Shown here: positions 5,767 through 5,820 of the stretch, piece by piece
How the letters are laid out: every line of letters begins with the position of its first letter
Numbering within the stretch: the stretch's first letter is position 1
DNA from: an uncultured Lachnospiraceae bacterium
GTDB taxonomy: Bacteria; Bacillota; Clostridia; Lachnospirales; Lachnospiraceae
NCBI GenBank assembly: GCA_902784025.1
Contig: CACZTF010000284.1
Coordinates: forward strand, 1-5,820
Direction of reading: 5' to 3'
DNA length: 5,820 nucleotides
Program-made: the position numbers and the translations under genes
The notes under the pieces: generated by a model
What the model was told of the DNA's origin: nothing
Databases searched by the model: none
The model's input: only the letters and a program-made list of their open reading frames with translations

Positions 5767-5793
5767 ATTATATCAGCCGGTTCATTTTGTCCA
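5767..5793 (-). promoter_or_regulatory. Promoter of the LOG gene, extended -10 type
   Basis: On the minus strand TGATATAAT (5775-5767) is a perfect extended -10 element. A -35-like TGGACA (5793-5788, 5 of 6) lies 15 bases upstream, shorter than ideal, which the extended -10 could offset. The predicted leader is about 85 bases. Confidence 0.6.
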
Positions 5794-5820
5794 TGATCTC
5801 CCAAAAAAGAACCTGAAAAA

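Noticed and set aside
1..5820. CRISPR array, insertion sequence or toxin-antitoxin pair
   Set aside because: No regularly spaced repeats, no transposase reading frame and no paired small genes were found on either strand.

Overview
The window looks like chromosomal DNA of an anaerobic, low-to-moderate GC Firmicute, probably a clostridium of the Lachnospiraceae/Eubacteriales type. This is an inference. It rests on strong AGGAGG-type ribosome binding sites 7-8 bases before ATG, AT-rich intergenic gaps with short-loop U-tailed hairpins, a Gram-positive style lipoprotein, and the pairing of a URO-D/MtaA-like methyltransferase with a PucR-type regulator. No species can be named from the sequence alone.

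Layout: (a) 2-89, tRNA-Ser(CGA) on the minus strand with its own promoter upstream (107-135). (b) 90-403, a gene-free gap holding a dense block of inverted and direct repeats (120-229) and a rho-independent terminator (338-366). (c) 404-1714, minus strand, a 436-residue URO-D superfamily protein, probably a corrinoid-dependent methyltransferase. (d) 1715-2005, a divergent control region with a promoter on each strand and a dyad. (e) 2006-3469, plus strand, a PucR/CdaR-like transcriptional regulator, followed by a terminator. (f) 3652-4950, plus strand, a branched-chain-amino-acid-type (type I fold) ABC solute-binding lipoprotein, followed by a very strong terminator. (g) 5063-5674, minus strand, a LOG-family nucleoside monophosphate phosphoribohydrolase-like protein with a likely promoter at 5767-5793.

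How they may work together: genes (c), (e) and (f) read as a small sense-capture-demethylate module. The PucR-type protein would sense a substrate or metabolite and act on the divergent region. The lipoprotein would capture a small organic compound outside the cell. The URO-D-like enzyme would move a methyl group from that compound, or from a methyl-corrinoid protein. This grouping is inferred from gene order only. The partners such a system needs (a corrinoid carrier protein, a second methyltransferase, a reductive activator, ABC permeases and ATPases) are all absent from the window. The LOG gene and the tRNA look like unrelated neighbours.

I did not find a clear, wholly undescribed system. 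The points most worth a second look are the altered metal-ligand motif of the methyltransferase, the solute-binding protein with no transporter genes beside it, the dyad between the divergent promoters, and the repeat block next to the tRNA.
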